Origin: Nocardioides immobilis
GTDB lineage: Bacteria; Actinomycetota; Actinomycetes; Propionibacteriales; Nocardioidaceae
DNA length: 64,000 nt
Direction: 5' to 3'
Assembly (NCBI RefSeq): GCF_003515065.1
Contig: NZ_QXGH01000037.1
Span: 20,166-84,165 of the forward strand
In this document: in pieces, positions 43,513 to 51,648 of the stretch
How the letters are laid out: each line of letters starts with the position of its first letter
How positions within the stretch are numbered: the first letter of the stretch is position 1
Made by a program: the position numbers and the translations under genes
Notes under the pieces: generated by a model
Seen by the model: only the letters and a program-made list of their open reading frames with translations
What the model was told of the DNA's origin: nothing
The model's database searches: none

Positions 43513-44202
43513 TCAGCGCGGGACGACGAGGTGGTCCGTGCCCCGGGCCTCGACCGCGCCGTAGATCCCCGTGTCGGCCGCGTCGAAGTCGGTCGCGCGG
43601 GGTTGCCGGTTCGACACGTGGATGCAGCCACCGATGTCGGACACCGCCCACTCGGCGCCGTTGACCCGGGCTCCGTGCTCTCCAGGGAGCCCGAGGCCGA
43701 GGGCGGGACCGAGCGGGACGTACGTCGCGGCCTCGATCTGCTGGGCTCGAAGGGCCGAGACGGCATCCGGCCGTGCCCACACGACCCCGACCCCTGTCAT
43801 CAGCGAGGACAAGGTCTCCTCCGAGGCAGCGAGGGCCCGGACGGTCTCGCCACCGATTCCGATGATCGCCTTCACCGGCAGCCTGCGCAGGTACATCGCG
43901 AACCGGCGGGAGTCCCAGCCGTAGGTCTCGGAGGTGGCGTACGACGCCCCGATCCGGCGCAGCGACCGGACGATGGGGCAGATCCAGGGGCCTTCGTGGT
44001 TCGGCGTGCTGAACAGCACCAGGTCGCCCTTCTGGATGCCCGCCTGCACGAGGACGGAGAGCGCCCAGTCGGTGTCGCGCTCGAGCTCGTCCCAGCCGAT
44101 CTCGAAGTCCGCTCGTGACCCGTCGACGTCGTACGTCCCGATGCCGTAGATGGGGGACCGCGGCAGCCTCGCGGCGGCGGCGGCCATGGATGTGCGGCTC
44201 AT
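43513..44202 (-). CDS. Stand-alone N-subdomain of a ligase-like (ANL/PaaK-type) protein
   Basis: 229 residues resembling only the N-terminal part of adenylate-forming ligases (GIQKGDLVLFSTPNHEG, then RSLRRIGASYATSETYGWDSRRF). The phosphate-loop motif, the YG-TE motif and the C-terminal lysine domain are all absent. Its ATG overlaps the stop of the PaaK-like ligase gene just upstream (ATGA-type overlap), so it is translated together with a complete ligase. It could be an accessory subunit or a decayed duplicate; no frameshift or premature stop is seen and the frame is closed, so I favour a functional small protein. Confidence 0.6.
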   Translation of the reverse strand: MSRTSMAAAAARLPRSPIYGIGTYDVDGSRADFEIGWDELERDTDWALSVLVQAGIQKGDLVLFSTPNHEGPWICPIVRSLRRIGASYATSETYGWDSRRFAMYLRRLPVKAIIGIGGETVRALAASEETLSSLMTGVGVVWARPDAVSALRAQQIEAATYVPLGPALGLGLPGEHGARVNGAEWAVSDIGGCIHVSNRQPRATDFDAADTGIYGAVEARGTDHLVVPR

Positions 44203-45542
44203 GCCTTCACCATTCTCGGGAACTTCGCGACGCTCGATGTTCGGCTGAGCAGGTCGTCGACCGTCACCAGCTCCAGCTCGCACGGGACGTGGAGCCGGGT
44301 GTCCAGGTGCGACGCGAGTCGCCGCTCGAGCTCGGCCAGGTCGGTGGTGCGCTCGGGTGCGTAGCCGACCCTCAGTCGCAGCTTGTCCATGCGTGGGCTG
44401 TGGCGGATGACCTGGAACATGCCGTCGCTGAGCTCGGGAAGCTCCTCGACCGCGGCCCAGACGTCGCCCACGACGATGGCCCGCCCGGCCACCACCGTCT
44501 CCTCGCCCTTGCGTCCGACCACCCACTGGCGCGCATGGGTGCGACCGCTGGGGGCCGGCTCCTTCGTGAGCCGGACCAGGTCGCCGGAGCGGTACCGGAT
44601 GAGCGGTGCTGCCACGTTGTCGATGTCCGTGGCGACGAGCTCGCCCACGTGACCGTCAGCGACCGTCGTGTTGGAATCGGGCTCGAGGCACTCAGGAAGG
44701 ACCGTGTCCTCCCAGAGCGTGAAGCCGTCATGCTCGCGGTGCTCCCACGCGGTGCCGGTGTCACCCGCGCTGGTGTACTTGAAGACCTCCAGGCCCCACT
44801 CGTCGCGCACCTTCCGTGCGAGCACCTGACCCATCGGCTGCCCGGCGAAGGCCACGCCCTTCATCGACGAGAAGAGGGCGCGAAGGTCGTGGTCGTCCTC
44901 GAGCCGCTCGAACTCGAGGATGGCCTGCAGGTGGAGCTGCATGTAGGAGGGTCGGTACTTCTCGATCGCGCGCAGGACCGACTTGCCCTGGCCGATCCAG
45001 GCGTCCACGAAGATCGGGACCAGCCCCATCAGGCCGAAGTACTCGTCCCAGAAGTTGCGGAAGGACCCTGCTGGCATGAGGACCCGGTCGCCGGGCCGAA
45101 GACCCACTTCCCACAGGTCCCGCGCCGTCACCAGGGGCAGCGGGGGTACGACGTCCCATGCCTCCGCGATCAGCTCCGGGTCGCCGGTCGTGCCGGAGGT
45201 AGCGGTACAGGAGTCGAGGTCCTCGAAAGGAATGCAGAGCAACCCGCCGAACGGGTCGCCGGTCCGGTCCCGGAAGGCCTGGGTGTCGGCCTTCTCGAAC
45301 GTCGGCACCAAGTCCTTGAAGTCGCGGAGGGACTTGATGTCGGAGGGGGTGATCCCCGCGTTGCCCCAGAGCTCGCGGTAGAACGCCGAGTTCTCCCACG
45401 CGTAGGGCACGAGCTCGAGGATGCGGGCTTCCTGCAGGGCCTCGATCTCTTCCCGGGGGGCGGTCTCGATGTCAGGCTCCAGGAACCTGCTGTCGAGAGG
45501 CAGGCTCACGGTGGCCTCGGGCGAACGGTCGATGGTGGTCAC
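44199..45542 (-). CDS. PaaK-like phenylacetate-CoA ligase family protein
   Basis: 447-residue adenylate-forming ligase of the phenylacetyl-CoA ligase type. The ATP-binding TATSGTTGDPE lies near residue 117, YTSAGDTGTAWEH near 259, and IRYRSGDLVRL near 332. I chose GTG 45542 because GGAGAG is positioned upstream, whereas GTG 45554 has none. It would activate an aromatic or alicyclic acid to its CoA ester. Coupled to the small ligase-like protein downstream and divergent from the PaaI-thiolase operon. Confidence 0.83.
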   Translation of the reverse strand: MTTIDRSPEATVSLPLDSRFLEPDIETAPREEIEALQEARILELVPYAWENSAFYRELWGNAGITPSDIKSLRDFKDLVPTFEKADTQAFRDRTGDPFGGLLCIPFEDLDSCTATSGTTGDPELIAEAWDVVPPLPLVTARDLWEVGLRPGDRVLMPAGSFRNFWDEYFGLMGLVPIFVDAWIGQGKSVLRAIEKYRPSYMQLHLQAILEFERLEDDHDLRALFSSMKGVAFAGQPMGQVLARKVRDEWGLEVFKYTSAGDTGTAWEHREHDGFTLWEDTVLPECLEPDSNTTVADGHVGELVATDIDNVAAPLIRYRSGDLVRLTKEPAPSGRTHARQWVVGRKGEETVVAGRAIVVGDVWAAVEELPELSDGMFQVIRHSPRMDKLRLRVGYAPERTTDLAELERRLASHLDTRLHVPCELELVTVDDLLSRTSSVAKFPRMVKA

Positions 45543-45600
45543 TGGACTCTCCACGGGTCGATGGTGTGAGGCAGGTTACGCCTATTCGCGTGATCATTTC

Positions 45601-45631
45601 AATCATCTAACTAATAGGCTACGATGGTCGA
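45601..45631. promoter_or_regulatory. Exact shared element plus leaderless promoter before PaaI gene
   Basis: ATCTAACTAATA (45605-45616) contains the exact core TAACTAAT (45608-45615). It is followed by TACGAT (45620-45625), then six bases and the GTG start at 45632, with no ribosome site. The element therefore sits immediately upstream of the -10, where a repressor would block polymerase. It is also upstream of the divergent PaaK-like gene. Confidence 0.65.
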
Positions 45632-46126
45632 GTGAGCAAACGGATGCCCGCGGACGACCTTCCGCCGCCCGTCTACCTGTGCGGAGGATGCCGACGCACC
45701 GGGCGCTGCCGGTTCGGGATCGAGTCGGAGCACCTCGACGACGCCGGTGTGGTGACCTACCGGCTTCGCTGCGACCGTGTCCACGAGGGCGGTCTGAACG
45801 TTGCCCACGGCGGATGGACCGCGGGCGTCCTCGATGAGCTGGTCGGACACGTCGCGGTCCTGAGCGGGCAGCTCGCCGTGACCGGGCAGCTCGACGTCAG
45901 GTTCGTGAAGCCGGTCCCCGTCGACCAGCCACTCGTCGCGCGGGCTTGGCGGGAGTCCCAGCAGGGGAGCCGCTGGTACGTACGCGCTGTGCTCCACCTG
46001 GAGGCGGGTGGCGCTGAGCTCGCAACGGCGAACGGCATCCTGGTCGAGCGGGACCACGGGCACTTCAGCAGGCATCAGGAGTGGCTCCAGGAGCAGCTGG
46101 CGGAGGCGGACGATGGCGCTGCGTGA
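45632..46126 (+). CDS. PaaI-type hot-dog thioesterase
   Basis: 164 residues. The PaaI-type motif NVAHGGWTAGVLDELVGHVA near residue 57 holds the conserved HGG and Asp. A CGGCRRTGRC stretch near the N-terminus gives three cysteines, which is unusual for the family and could bind metal or form disulfides. Likely leaderless. The thiolase-fold gene begins inside its end (14-base overlap). Confidence 0.85.
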   Translation: MSKRMPADDLPPPVYLCGGCRRTGRCRFGIESEHLDDAGVVTYRLRCDRVHEGGLNVAHGGWTAGVLDELVGHVAVLSGQLAVTGQLDVRFVKPVPVDQPLVARAWRESQQGSRWYVRAVLHLEAGGAELATANGILVERDHGHFSRHQEWLQEQLAEADDGAA

Positions 46127-47267
46127 CGTCGCCGTGGTCGGTGTCCACGCCACCGAGCAGGCCAGGACCCTGCCGCACCGGACCTCTCTGGACCTTGCTC
46201 AGGAGAGCGTGCTCGGGGCCCTCGCCGACGCGGGGCTCGAGCCTCACGAGGTGGACGGTGTCGCGGCGGACTGGCCGGGCCCGGGAGGACGTCGGGGCGA
46301 GCCCGCGTCGTGGACCAGCGTCCTGGGCGGGCCGTTGAGCTGGGTGAGCGACGGTCTCCTCGACGCCGCGGGCGCTCGTGGCGTGATGAAGGCTGCGGCC
46401 GCCATCAGCGCGGGCCTGTGCGACGTCGCCGTCGTCGGAGGCGGCCTGGCGGGAAGGTTCGGCCGGGGACAGACGGTCAACGGCGCCGAGGACTTCATCG
46501 AGTTCACCGATGTGTGGGGCGCGTACGTCGTACCGCTCTTCGCCCTGGTCGCCCAGGGACACCTCCAGCGCTTCGGGACCACCCCCGAGCAGCTCGCGAC
46601 AGTCGCGGCGACGATCCGCAACAACGGCTCCAAGAACCCGGAGGCGGTGATGTCCGGAAGAGGTCCCTACACGGTGGACGACGTCCTGGCGTCGCCGATG
46701 CTGGCGACGCCCTTCCACCTCCTGGACGTGTGCATCGCCGGCGAGGGCGGCGGCGCGGTGGTGCTGACCTCGGTCGAGCGGGCGCGCGACCTCCGGCACC
46801 CGCCGATCGCGATCCTCGGCGCGGGGATGGAGCTGTCGGGGGCGGCGTACGCCGCGCCCCCGGAGTACGACACCGTCGGCCGGCTCGGTGCTCGCGCCGC
46901 CCAGCGCGCACTGGGAATGGCCGGTCTGACGGCCCAGCAGGTCGACGTGTTCAGCGTCTACGACCCGAACTCCTTCGAGATCATCCGCCAGATGGAGGTC
47001 CTGGGCCTCTGCGAGGAGGGCGAAGGAGGGCCGTTCGTCGAGGACGGCAACATCGGGCTGGACGGCAAGCACCCGACGAACCCGGACGGCGGGTGCCTGG
47101 CTTATGCCTGGAACGGCACCCAGCAGATGACGCTGAAGATCGTCGAGGCGGTCCGGCAGCTCCGCGGGACGGCCGTGAACCAGGTCCCGGGCGCGGAGAC
47201 GGCCGTCGCCGCGAACGCAGGCTCGGCCGCTGCCCACTACGAGCTCGTCGTCCTCGGGAGGGCGTGA
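46113..47267 (+). CDS. Thiolase-fold protein lacking the nucleophilic cysteine (Ltp2-like)
   Basis: 384 residues of the SCP-x/lipid-transfer thiolase subgroup. At the position of the active-site Cys the protein has Asp84 (GLLDAAGARG), so thiolytic chemistry by the normal route is not expected. The C-terminal half keeps the family shape (HPTNPDGGCLAYAW). A zinc-ribbon DUF35 protein follows three bases later. The Ltp2-DUF35 steroid side-chain aldolase is the established precedent for a Cys-less thiolase fold with a DUF35 partner, so a retro-aldol lyase is my leading guess. Confidence 0.8.
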   Translation: MALRDVAVVGVHATEQARTLPHRTSLDLAQESVLGALADAGLEPHEVDGVAADWPGPGGRRGEPASWTSVLGGPLSWVSDGLLDAAGARGVMKAAAAISAGLCDVAVVGGGLAGRFGRGQTVNGAEDFIEFTDVWGAYVVPLFALVAQGHLQRFGTTPEQLATVAATIRNNGSKNPEAVMSGRGPYTVDDVLASPMLATPFHLLDVCIAGEGGGAVVLTSVERARDLRHPPIAILGAGMELSGAAYAAPPEYDTVGRLGARAAQRALGMAGLTAQQVDVFSVYDPNSFEIIRQMEVLGLCEEGEGGPFVEDGNIGLDGKHPTNPDGGCLAYAWNGTQQMTLKIVEAVRQLRGTAVNQVPGAETAVAANAGSAAAHYELVVLGRA

Positions 47268-47269
47268 CC

Positions 47270-47695
47270 ATGGGCCGGCGACTTCCCTCCGCGACCGAGC
47301 TGTCCCGCGGGTTCTGGGACGCGGCGGCCGAGCACCGTCTGGTGATCCCGTGCTGCCTCGCGTGCGAGGCCCGCTTCTTCCCGCCCGAACGGCTCTGCCC
47401 GACCTGCGGAACGGCGGGCTGGGACTACGTCGACACCAGCGGTGCCGCCACGATCACCAGCTACACCGTCGTGCATCGCGCGCCGTCGCCTGACTTCGAG
47501 ACGCCGTACGTCCTCGCGGTCGTCGCCCTCGACGGGGGAGGCCGGATGCTCACCAACGTCGTGGGTGCAGACCCAGCGGCCATCACCACGGGGATGCCGG
47601 TCCGCGTCGTGTTCCTCGACCAACCAGACGACCGGGCCCTGCCCGTCTTCGAGCCGACCGCCATTGGTCGGCCGCACGAGCCTGAGAAGGAGTAG
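47270..47695 (+). CDS. DUF35 zinc-ribbon OB-fold protein
   Basis: 141 residues with an intact four-cysteine ribbon, C-x2-C at about 29-32 (CLACEARFFPP) and C-x2-C at about 43-46 (LCPTCG), followed by an OB fold (TITSYTVVHRAPSPDF). This is the canonical form, unlike the Cys-less relative at 7.2 kb. Partner of the thiolase-fold protein immediately upstream and lies three bases before the ligase gene. Confidence 0.85.
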   Translation: MGRRLPSATELSRGFWDAAAEHRLVIPCCLACEARFFPPERLCPTCGTAGWDYVDTSGAATITSYTVVHRAPSPDFETPYVLAVVALDGGGRMLTNVVGADPAAITTGMPVRVVFLDQPDDRALPVFEPTAIGRPHEPEKE

Positions 47696-47697
47696 CC

Positions 47698-49227
47698 GTG
47701 GCAGCGATCACCATGGGTGACATCTCACGGGAGCACCGACGTAGCTTCCCCGACCGGATCGCCGTGATCGACGGCAAGGGCCGGCAGACCTGGCCGGAGT
47801 TCGACGATCGGACGAACCAGGTCGCCAACCTCCTCACCGGCCTCGACATCGGCGCCGGAGACCGGGTGCTCTGGCTCGCGCAGTCGTCCGCTTCCTTCCT
47901 CGAGCTCCTGATCGGCTGCGCGAAGGTCGGCGCCATGGTGTGCCCGGCCAACTGGCGGCAGTCCGGTGACGAGCTGCGTTTCGTCATCGAGGACTTCTCG
48001 CCCCAGCTGGTCGTCTGGCAGGACGAGGAGATCGGCGAGGCCGTCGCACAGGCACGGGCCAACACGTCGCACGAAGCGACCTGGCTTCAGGTTGACGGCG
48101 AGGGCGAGGGCAGCCTCGAGCACGCCGTGGTCGCCGCCGGTGCGGCCGACGTCGAGGTCGAGGTGCCCGTCGACGCACCGCTCCTGGTCATCTACACGGC
48201 CGCGATGATCGACCGGCCCAACGGGTCGATGCTGACGCACCGCAACCTGCTCGCGATGGGCATGGCCACCGCGCGGATCACCGCGGCCGACCACGCGAGC
48301 GTCTTCCTCAACTCGGGTCCGCTGTTCCATGTCGGCAACTTCCAGTTCGAGGCGGTACCCGTGTTCCTGCACGGCGGCACCAACATCTTCGTCCGGCGCG
48401 TCGACGCAGCCGAGGTGCTGCAGATCATCGAGGACGAACGTGCGACGTCGGCCTTCCTCATGCCGCCGACCATCGCAGAGATCAAGGAGCTGAACCGAGA
48501 GGCGAAACGGGACATCTCGAGCCTTCGTCCCGGGCCGTTCGCCCCCGTGTGGGGCGACGCGTTGCCGGCGGACCCGACACTGTGGGGCACCCAACCGGGA
48601 GGCTTCGGCCAGACCGAGGTCTCGGGACTCGCCGTCCTCAACGGGTACGGCGGCCGCGGGCTCGGCAACTCCGGAAGACCCTCCCCGCTGGCCCAGGTGC
48701 GAGTGGTCGACGCCGACGGGCAGGAGTGCCCGGTCGGGCAGGCGGGCGAGATCGTCATCCGAGGTGACCTCGTGCACGCGGGCTACTGGAACCGGCCCGA
48801 GCTCAACAGCAGGCGGATGCGGGAGGGGTGGTGGCACACCACCGACCTCGGGCGCCGGGAGACCGACGGCACCATCCACTTCATCGGCACGATGACCCGG
48901 ATGATCAAGTCGGCAGCCGAGAACATCTATCCACCCGAGGTCGAGAGCTGCATCGAGAGCCATCCCGCTGTCACGGAGGCTGCCCTGATCGGTGTTCCCG
49001 ATCCGCGGTTCCGGCAGTCGGTCCTGGCCGTGGTCGCACTGGCGCCCGGCGCCACCGCCACGGAGCAGGAGATCATCGAGCACTGCAAGAGCCGGATAGC
49101 GTCGTACAAGAAGCCGCGCAGGGTGGAGTTCGTCGACGCGCTCCCCCGCACGGCCGGCGCCAAGGACTACGACGCGCTCGACGCGATGTTCGGCGGCGGA
49201 GGTTATCCCGGTGGCGACAATGTGTGA
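47698..49227 (+). CDS. Acyl-CoA ligase family protein with degenerate ATP-binding motif
   Basis: 509-residue AMP-binding ligase fold. The usual YTSGTTGxPKGV loop reads YTAAMIDRPNGSMLTH near residue 166-181, losing the Ser-Gly-Thr-Thr and replacing the Lys with Asn. Near the C-terminus LPRTAGAKDYDALD lacks the normal TGKxxKREL lysine arrangement. The rest (GGFGQTEVSGL, WWHTTDLG, SAAENIYPPEVES) is well kept. I recall other family members with a TAAxxGRPNG loop, so this is likely a real subfamily rather than damage. GTG start, overlapped by the next gene. Confidence 0.82.
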   Translation: MAAITMGDISREHRRSFPDRIAVIDGKGRQTWPEFDDRTNQVANLLTGLDIGAGDRVLWLAQSSASFLELLIGCAKVGAMVCPANWRQSGDELRFVIEDFSPQLVVWQDEEIGEAVAQARANTSHEATWLQVDGEGEGSLEHAVVAAGAADVEVEVPVDAPLLVIYTAAMIDRPNGSMLTHRNLLAMGMATARITAADHASVFLNSGPLFHVGNFQFEAVPVFLHGGTNIFVRRVDAAEVLQIIEDERATSAFLMPPTIAEIKELNREAKRDISSLRPGPFAPVWGDALPADPTLWGTQPGGFGQTEVSGLAVLNGYGGRGLGNSGRPSPLAQVRVVDADGQECPVGQAGEIVIRGDLVHAGYWNRPELNSRRMREGWWHTTDLGRRETDGTIHFIGTMTRMIKSAAENIYPPEVESCIESHPAVTEAALIGVPDPRFRQSVLAVVALAPGATATEQEIIEHCKSRIASYKKPRRVEFVDALPRTAGAKDYDALDAMFGGGGYPGGDNV

Positions 49228-49981
49228 GGAGCTGTTCACGAAGCGACGCGGTCGCACCCTGGTCATCACGATCAACCGACCGCGAGCGCGCAACGCGATC
49301 AACCGGGAGGTGAGCTTCGGGCTCGCCCGTGCCGTGGACGAGCTGGACCGTGACCCGGGCCTGTCCGTCGCAGTGCTGACCGGCGCCGGGGGCAGCTTCT
49401 GCGCCGGTATGGACCTGAAGGCGTTCCTCGCCGGCGAGGACATCGAGGTCCCCGGGAGAGGGCTCGGCTTCACCGAACGGCCGCCCCGCAAGCCCGTCAT
49501 CTCCGCCGTCGAGGGCTTCGCGCTCGCGGGCGGCACCGAGCTGGCGCTGTCCACCGATCTGATCGTCGCCTCGCGAGACGCCCGCTTCGGCCTGCCGGAG
49601 GTCAGACGCGGTCTCGTCGCCGGCGGTGGGGGCCTGATCCGGTTGCCACAGCGGATTCCGTACGCGAAGGCTATGGAGCTCGCGCTCACCGGCGACAGCC
49701 TCACCGCGAAGGACGGACTCGCCTTCGGGCTGGTGAACCGGTTGACCGAGCCCGGGTACGCCCTCGAGGGCGCACTCGGCCTGGCGGAGCAGATCGCGGC
49801 GAACGGCCCGCTGGCGGTGGCCGCGACGAAGGAGATCGTCGCGGCCGGCCGCGATTGGCGGACCGACGAGGCGTTCGCGCGCCAGCGCGCGATCTACGAG
49901 CCGGTCTTCGCGTCGCAGGACGCTCGAGAGGGTGCCGCGGCGTTCGCCGAGAAGCGCCAGCCGGCGTGGCTGGGCAGGTAG
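49211..49981 (+). CDS. Enoyl-CoA hydratase
   Basis: 256-residue crotonase with both classical catalytic glutamates in place (GGTELAL and FGLPEVRRGL) and the oxyanion-hole segments GSFCAGMDL and EGFALAGGTE. This is the only one of the five crotonases in the window with the full hydratase set. GTG 49211 has GGAGG eight bases upstream and overlaps the ligase end. Confidence 0.92.
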   Translation: MATMCEELFTKRRGRTLVITINRPRARNAINREVSFGLARAVDELDRDPGLSVAVLTGAGGSFCAGMDLKAFLAGEDIEVPGRGLGFTERPPRKPVISAVEGFALAGGTELALSTDLIVASRDARFGLPEVRRGLVAGGGGLIRLPQRIPYAKAMELALTGDSLTAKDGLAFGLVNRLTEPGYALEGALGLAEQIAANGPLAVAATKEIVAAGRDWRTDEAFARQRAIYEPVFASQDAREGAAAFAEKRQPAWLGR

Positions 49982-50009
49982 CAGATCCATGACAGAGAAG
50001 GAGAACGGT

Positions 50010-50792
50010 GTGTCAGCAACACAAGGCTGGATCGACGGAGCTGCGCTTGTCACCGGCGGTGCTGGAGGACTCGGCGAGGCGGTCGTCCGCAAGCTGCACG
50101 GCGAGGGGGTCGCCGTCGTGATCGCAGACCTTGCCGACGAACGCGCCGCTGCGCTCGCGGACGAGCTGGGCAACAAGGTCGTCTACCTGCGCACGGACGT
50201 CACCAGTGAGCGTGACGTGGACGCGGCGGTCGACGCGGCGTACACGCTCGGAACCTTGCGGCACGTCGTGATCTCTCACGGCGGCTGGGGCGTGACCGAG
50301 AAGGTCGTCAACCGCGACGGCAGCCCGGCCAGCCTCGACGGCTTCGCGAAGACCCTCGAGCTCTACCTCACCGGCACCTACAACGTGCTGCGCCTGGCCG
50401 CGGCGCGCATGGCCACGAACCTGCCGAACGACGACGGCGAGCGGGGCTCGGTCGTCTCGACGGCGTCGATCGCCGGCTACGAGGGCCAGATCGGCCAGAG
50501 TGCGTACGCCGCCGCGAAGGCCGGGGTGATCGGGTTGACGCTCGCCGGCGCCCGCGACCTCAGCTCGGTCGGCATCCGGCTCAACACGATCGCACCCGGC
50601 ACCATGCACACCGCGATGATGGAGACGGTCGGGGACGAGGCGCTGGCCAAGTTCCGGTCGAACGTGCCGTTCCCGAAGCGTCTCGGCAGGCCCGAGGAGT
50701 TCGCTGCGCTCGCGTTGCACCTGCTCGGCAACGGCTACCTCAACGGCGAGGTGGTCCGACTCGACGGTGCCCAGCGGTTCTCGCCCCGCTAG
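50010..50792 (+). CDS. SDR-family oxidoreductase
   Basis: 260-residue SDR with TGGAGGLG at residues 15-22 and YAAAK. The usual NNAG is replaced by ISHGG, an uncommon variant. GTG 50010 has AAGGAG six bases upstream; ATG 49989 would add seven residues. Ends four bases before the convergent thioesterase. Confidence 0.88.
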   Translation: MSATQGWIDGAALVTGGAGGLGEAVVRKLHGEGVAVVIADLADERAAALADELGNKVVYLRTDVTSERDVDAAVDAAYTLGTLRHVVISHGGWGVTEKVVNRDGSPASLDGFAKTLELYLTGTYNVLRLAAARMATNLPNDDGERGSVVSTASIAGYEGQIGQSAYAAAKAGVIGLTLAGARDLSSVGIRLNTIAPGTMHTAMMETVGDEALAKFRSNVPFPKRLGRPEEFAALALHLLGNGYLNGEVVRLDGAQRFSPR

Positions 50793-50796
50793 ACCG

Positions 50797-51639
50797 CTAC
50801 TGCTGCTTGCGGAACAGCCCCTCCTGGGCGACCGAGGCAATGAGGGTCCCGTCTGCCGTCCGCAGCCGTCCGTGGGCGAGCCCCAGGGCGTTCGACGTCG
50901 AGGGCACCGTCTGGTCGTAGAGAAGCCATTCGTCGACCCGGCCGGGGCGGTGGAACCAGATGCTGTGATCGAGCGAGGCGAGGGTGTAGCCCTCGTGCAG
51001 CGCCGAGATGCCGTGCGGCACGAGCACCACGGAGAGCAGGGTCAGGTCGCTGATGCAGGCCAGCAGGCAGGTGTGGAGGAGCGCGTCGTCCGGCAGTGGC
51101 GCCGTGGTGCGCAGCCACGCCCGAGCGCTCGACGAGGCGTCAGGGTCGTTCGGGGAGGGCACGGGCTGCGGGGGCACCCTGCGGATGTCCAGGGCGGACC
51201 ACTCCGCATAGATGTCCGGCCACTCCCCGAGGTTCTCCGTGTGCTTTGGCAGCGTGTCCGGTGGCGGGGCGGTACGCCCCGTCCGCTGGAAGTCGAGCCC
51301 GGGCTCGTCCACGTGGAACGAGGCGGTCATCGTGCAGATCAGGGTCGAACCCTGGCTCGCCCGGACTGCACGGGTGGAGAACGCCCTTCCCTCGCGCAGC
51401 GACTCGACCTCGTAGTCGATCGGCACCCGCGGGTCGCCGGGACGGAGGAAGCTGGCGTGCAGCGAGTGCGGTCGGCGCGCCGGCCCGACCGTCCGCCCGG
51501 CGGCGGCCAGGGCCTGGCCGAGGACGTAGCCGCCGAAGACCCGGGCGCGAGTCGTCGCGGGGAGACGTCCCGTGAACGTGGCGACGCCGGCGTTGCGCAG
51601 GTCGAGGAGCGCGATCAACTGGTCGACAGAGGCAACCAT
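50797..51639 (-). CDS. TesB-type acyl-CoA thioesterase II
   Basis: 280-residue double hot-dog thioesterase. RVFGGYVLGQALAAAGRTV near residue 33 and LHASFLRPGDPRVPIDYEVE near 60 are typical TesB features; the second half has SLDHSIWFHRP and the catalytic Asp region. GGGAG precedes the ATG. It would release free acids and CoA from stalled intermediates. Lies downstream of the amidohydrolase in the same leftward operon, nine bases apart. Confidence 0.9.
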   Translation of the reverse strand: MVASVDQLIALLDLRNAGVATFTGRLPATTRARVFGGYVLGQALAAAGRTVGPARRPHSLHASFLRPGDPRVPIDYEVESLREGRAFSTRAVRASQGSTLICTMTASFHVDEPGLDFQRTGRTAPPPDTLPKHTENLGEWPDIYAEWSALDIRRVPPQPVPSPNDPDASSSARAWLRTTAPLPDDALLHTCLLACISDLTLLSVVLVPHGISALHEGYTLASLDHSIWFHRPGRVDEWLLYDQTVPSTSNALGLAHGRLRTADGTLIASVAQEGLFRKQQ

Positions 51640-51648
51640 GCTCCCGGC

